A DNA stretch of 5,826 nucleotides from Opitutales bacterium (GTDB lineage: Bacteria; Verrucomicrobiota; Verrucomicrobiia; Opitutales; Intestinicryptomonadaceae). The position numbers were made by a program, and so were the translations under genes. Position 1 is the stretch's first letter. Each line of letters opens with the position of its first letter. The notes under the pieces were generated by a model that saw only the letters and a program-made list of their open reading frames with translations, was not told the DNA's origin and did no database searches. Of the stretch, positions 4,746-5,826 are shown piece after piece. The stretch covers positions 1-5,826 of the forward strand of contig JAFXRX010000052.1 in NCBI GenBank assembly GCA_017526045.1, in the 5' to 3' direction.

Positions 4746-5826
4746 ACGAAACCAAGTCGGACTCTTCCTGGAAAATGCGCAGACCGAACATGGGAGCCGA
4801 GGCAATCATCTCGTCCATAAATTCCGCCTGGATTTTTTCGTAGCCCACCCACTCCACTGTTTTTATAAAGAAGTAGAATTGCAGCGGCAGCCCCGCCGAA
4901 GTCGGCTCGAGCTCGCGCACCATGTATGTGAAGTCTAGCTTTGCGTTCGGGCTGTTCTCGATAAAAAAAAGCGCGTATTGGCGGAAGAGCCCGAGGTTCG
5001 TCGAGGGAACGGAAACCTTGCGCGCTTTGAAATCCGCAAAAAACGCGGCTGTGCGCGGGTTGTCGCAGATGCGCTCGATGTCGGATTGCTCGCAAAATTT
5101 TATGCTGCGCTGGTCTATGAAAATCGAGCGCATTATCCGCCTGCCGCCAGAGGACGACATTGTGCGCCAGTTTTGGAAAGAGTCGCTTACAAGCGCGTAC
5201 GGCGGGATTGTTGTTGTAGTGTTGTCGAAATTATAGACTTTTACCGCGCTGAGGCTGATTTCGGAGACTATGCCGTCTGCGTTGTGCTTTTTTACGGTAA
5301 TCCAGTCGCCGACTTTTAGCATGTCGTTTGCGGAAAGCTGTATGCCCGCAACAAAGCCCAAAATCGTGTCCTTAAATACGAGCATCAAAATCGCGGCGGA
5401 GGCGCCCAAGCCCGCAAGAAGCGCTATCGGCGACTTGCCAAGAAGTATCGACACAATAATTATCGCCGCGACAAAAAACGCCAACACCTGGAACACCTGC
5501 ACAAAGCCCTTGATGTAGTTGCCCTCCCCGCTTTTATTCTTTTGCGAGGCGACGTCGTTTAGCGCGGAAAGCAGCGAATTGAAAAAGCCCACGCCCAATG
5601 CGACTATCCAAACTTCGCAGATTTTTATGACGGCGGCGGCTCCCTTTTCGCCGTTGTAAAAGACAAAGGGCAATATCCACAAAATCAAAAGCGCGGGCAG
5701 AAAGCCCGAAAGCCTTTGGATGATTTTATGCCTTTTTATTGCGGAGAAAGCGTGCGGCTTTTTTCTTTCGAAGAACCCGCGAGAGAGCCTCAACAAAGCC
5801 CCGCGCAATATCCAAGCCAGCGCAAA
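4744..5826 (-). CDS. MscS-family mechanosensitive channel, YbdG/MscM-like (N-terminus beyond right edge)
   Basis: The 360 visible residues end at a TAA at 4744-4746. The frame stays open to 5826 with FALAWIL, which looks like the end of a first membrane segment. A TTG at 5808 is possible but is probably internal. Predicted inner-membrane helices lie at about 41-56, 66-86 and 105-128, followed by the pore helix and beta-domain entrance LAGLGASAAILMLVFKDTIL to VAGIQLSANDMLKVGDW (137-175). The cytoplasmic part carries DGIVSEISLSAVKVYNFDNTTTTIP, LVSDSFQNW and SSSGGRRIMRS, then LMVR-like YMVRELEP and GLPLQFY near the C-terminus. This order closely follows what I recall of E. coli YbdG, a channel that opens under membrane tension during hypo-osmotic shock. 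Its role here is inferred from the family. It is convergent with the acyltransferase gene, with five bases between the stops. Its promoter is outside the window. Confidence 0.88.
   Translation of the reverse strand, partial: FALAWILRGALLRLSRGFFERKKPHAFSAIKRHKIIQRLSGFLPALLILWILPFVFYNGEKGAAAVIKICEVWIVALGVGFFNSLLSALNDVASQKNKSGEGNYIKGFVQVFQVLAFFVAAIIIVSILLGKSPIALLAGLGASAAILMLVFKDTILGFVAGIQLSANDMLKVGDWITVKKHNADGIVSEISLSAVKVYNFDNTTTTIPPYALVSDSFQNWRTMSSSGGRRIMRSIFIDQRSIKFCEQSDIERICDNPRTAAFFADFKARKVSVPSTNLGLFRQYALFFIENSPNAKLDFTYMVRELEPTSAGLPLQFYFFIKTVEWVGYEKIQAEFMDEMIASAPMFGLRIFQEESDLVS

Overview
The window is a chromosomal segment of a probably Gram-negative bacterium of moderate GC content. It carries five protein genes and one tRNA gene. 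Two of the protein genes run off the window edges. The exported beta-helix protein, the style of the integrase and the mostly weak Shine-Dalgarno sequences would fit a Verrucomicrobia/Lentisphaerae-type (PVC) genome. That placement is an impression from recalled relatives and was not tested.

Left part (1-1738), accessory-looking: the start of a secreted right-handed beta-helix protein (minus strand) is divergent from a tyrosine recombinase (plus strand). They are separated by 291 very AT-rich bases. This gap holds two copies of one palindrome (core GTATTC-N-GAATAC), one in its middle and one directly against the integrase ATG. It also holds candidate promoters for both genes. The recombinase ends 50 bases from the 3' end of a tRNA-Leu(CAG) gene, a classic layout for an element integrated at a tRNA. 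If so, the element extends to the left and the tRNA marks its right boundary.

Middle (1739-3291), housekeeping: tRNA-Leu(CAG) has its own terminator and a plausible promoter. Upstream of it on the same strand is cca, the CCA-adding enzyme with an HD domain. The tRNA gene does not encode its CCA tail, so it depends on an enzyme like its neighbour.

Right part (3292-5826): a good sigma70-like promoter drives a two-gene unit, a short-chain dehydrogenase followed after one base by a NeuD/PglD-like left-handed beta-helix acyltransferase. This pair resembles modules that make and attach modified acyl groups to surface sugars. Facing it, with five bases between the stop codons, is a YbdG/MscM-like mechanosensitive channel whose N-terminus lies beyond the window.

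No CRISPR array, insertion sequence or clearly new system is visible. The points most worth following are the twin palindromes with a possibly leaderless integrase transcript, the integrase-tRNA junction, the Asp in the integrase's HxxR position, and the altered N-terminus of the NeuD-like protein.
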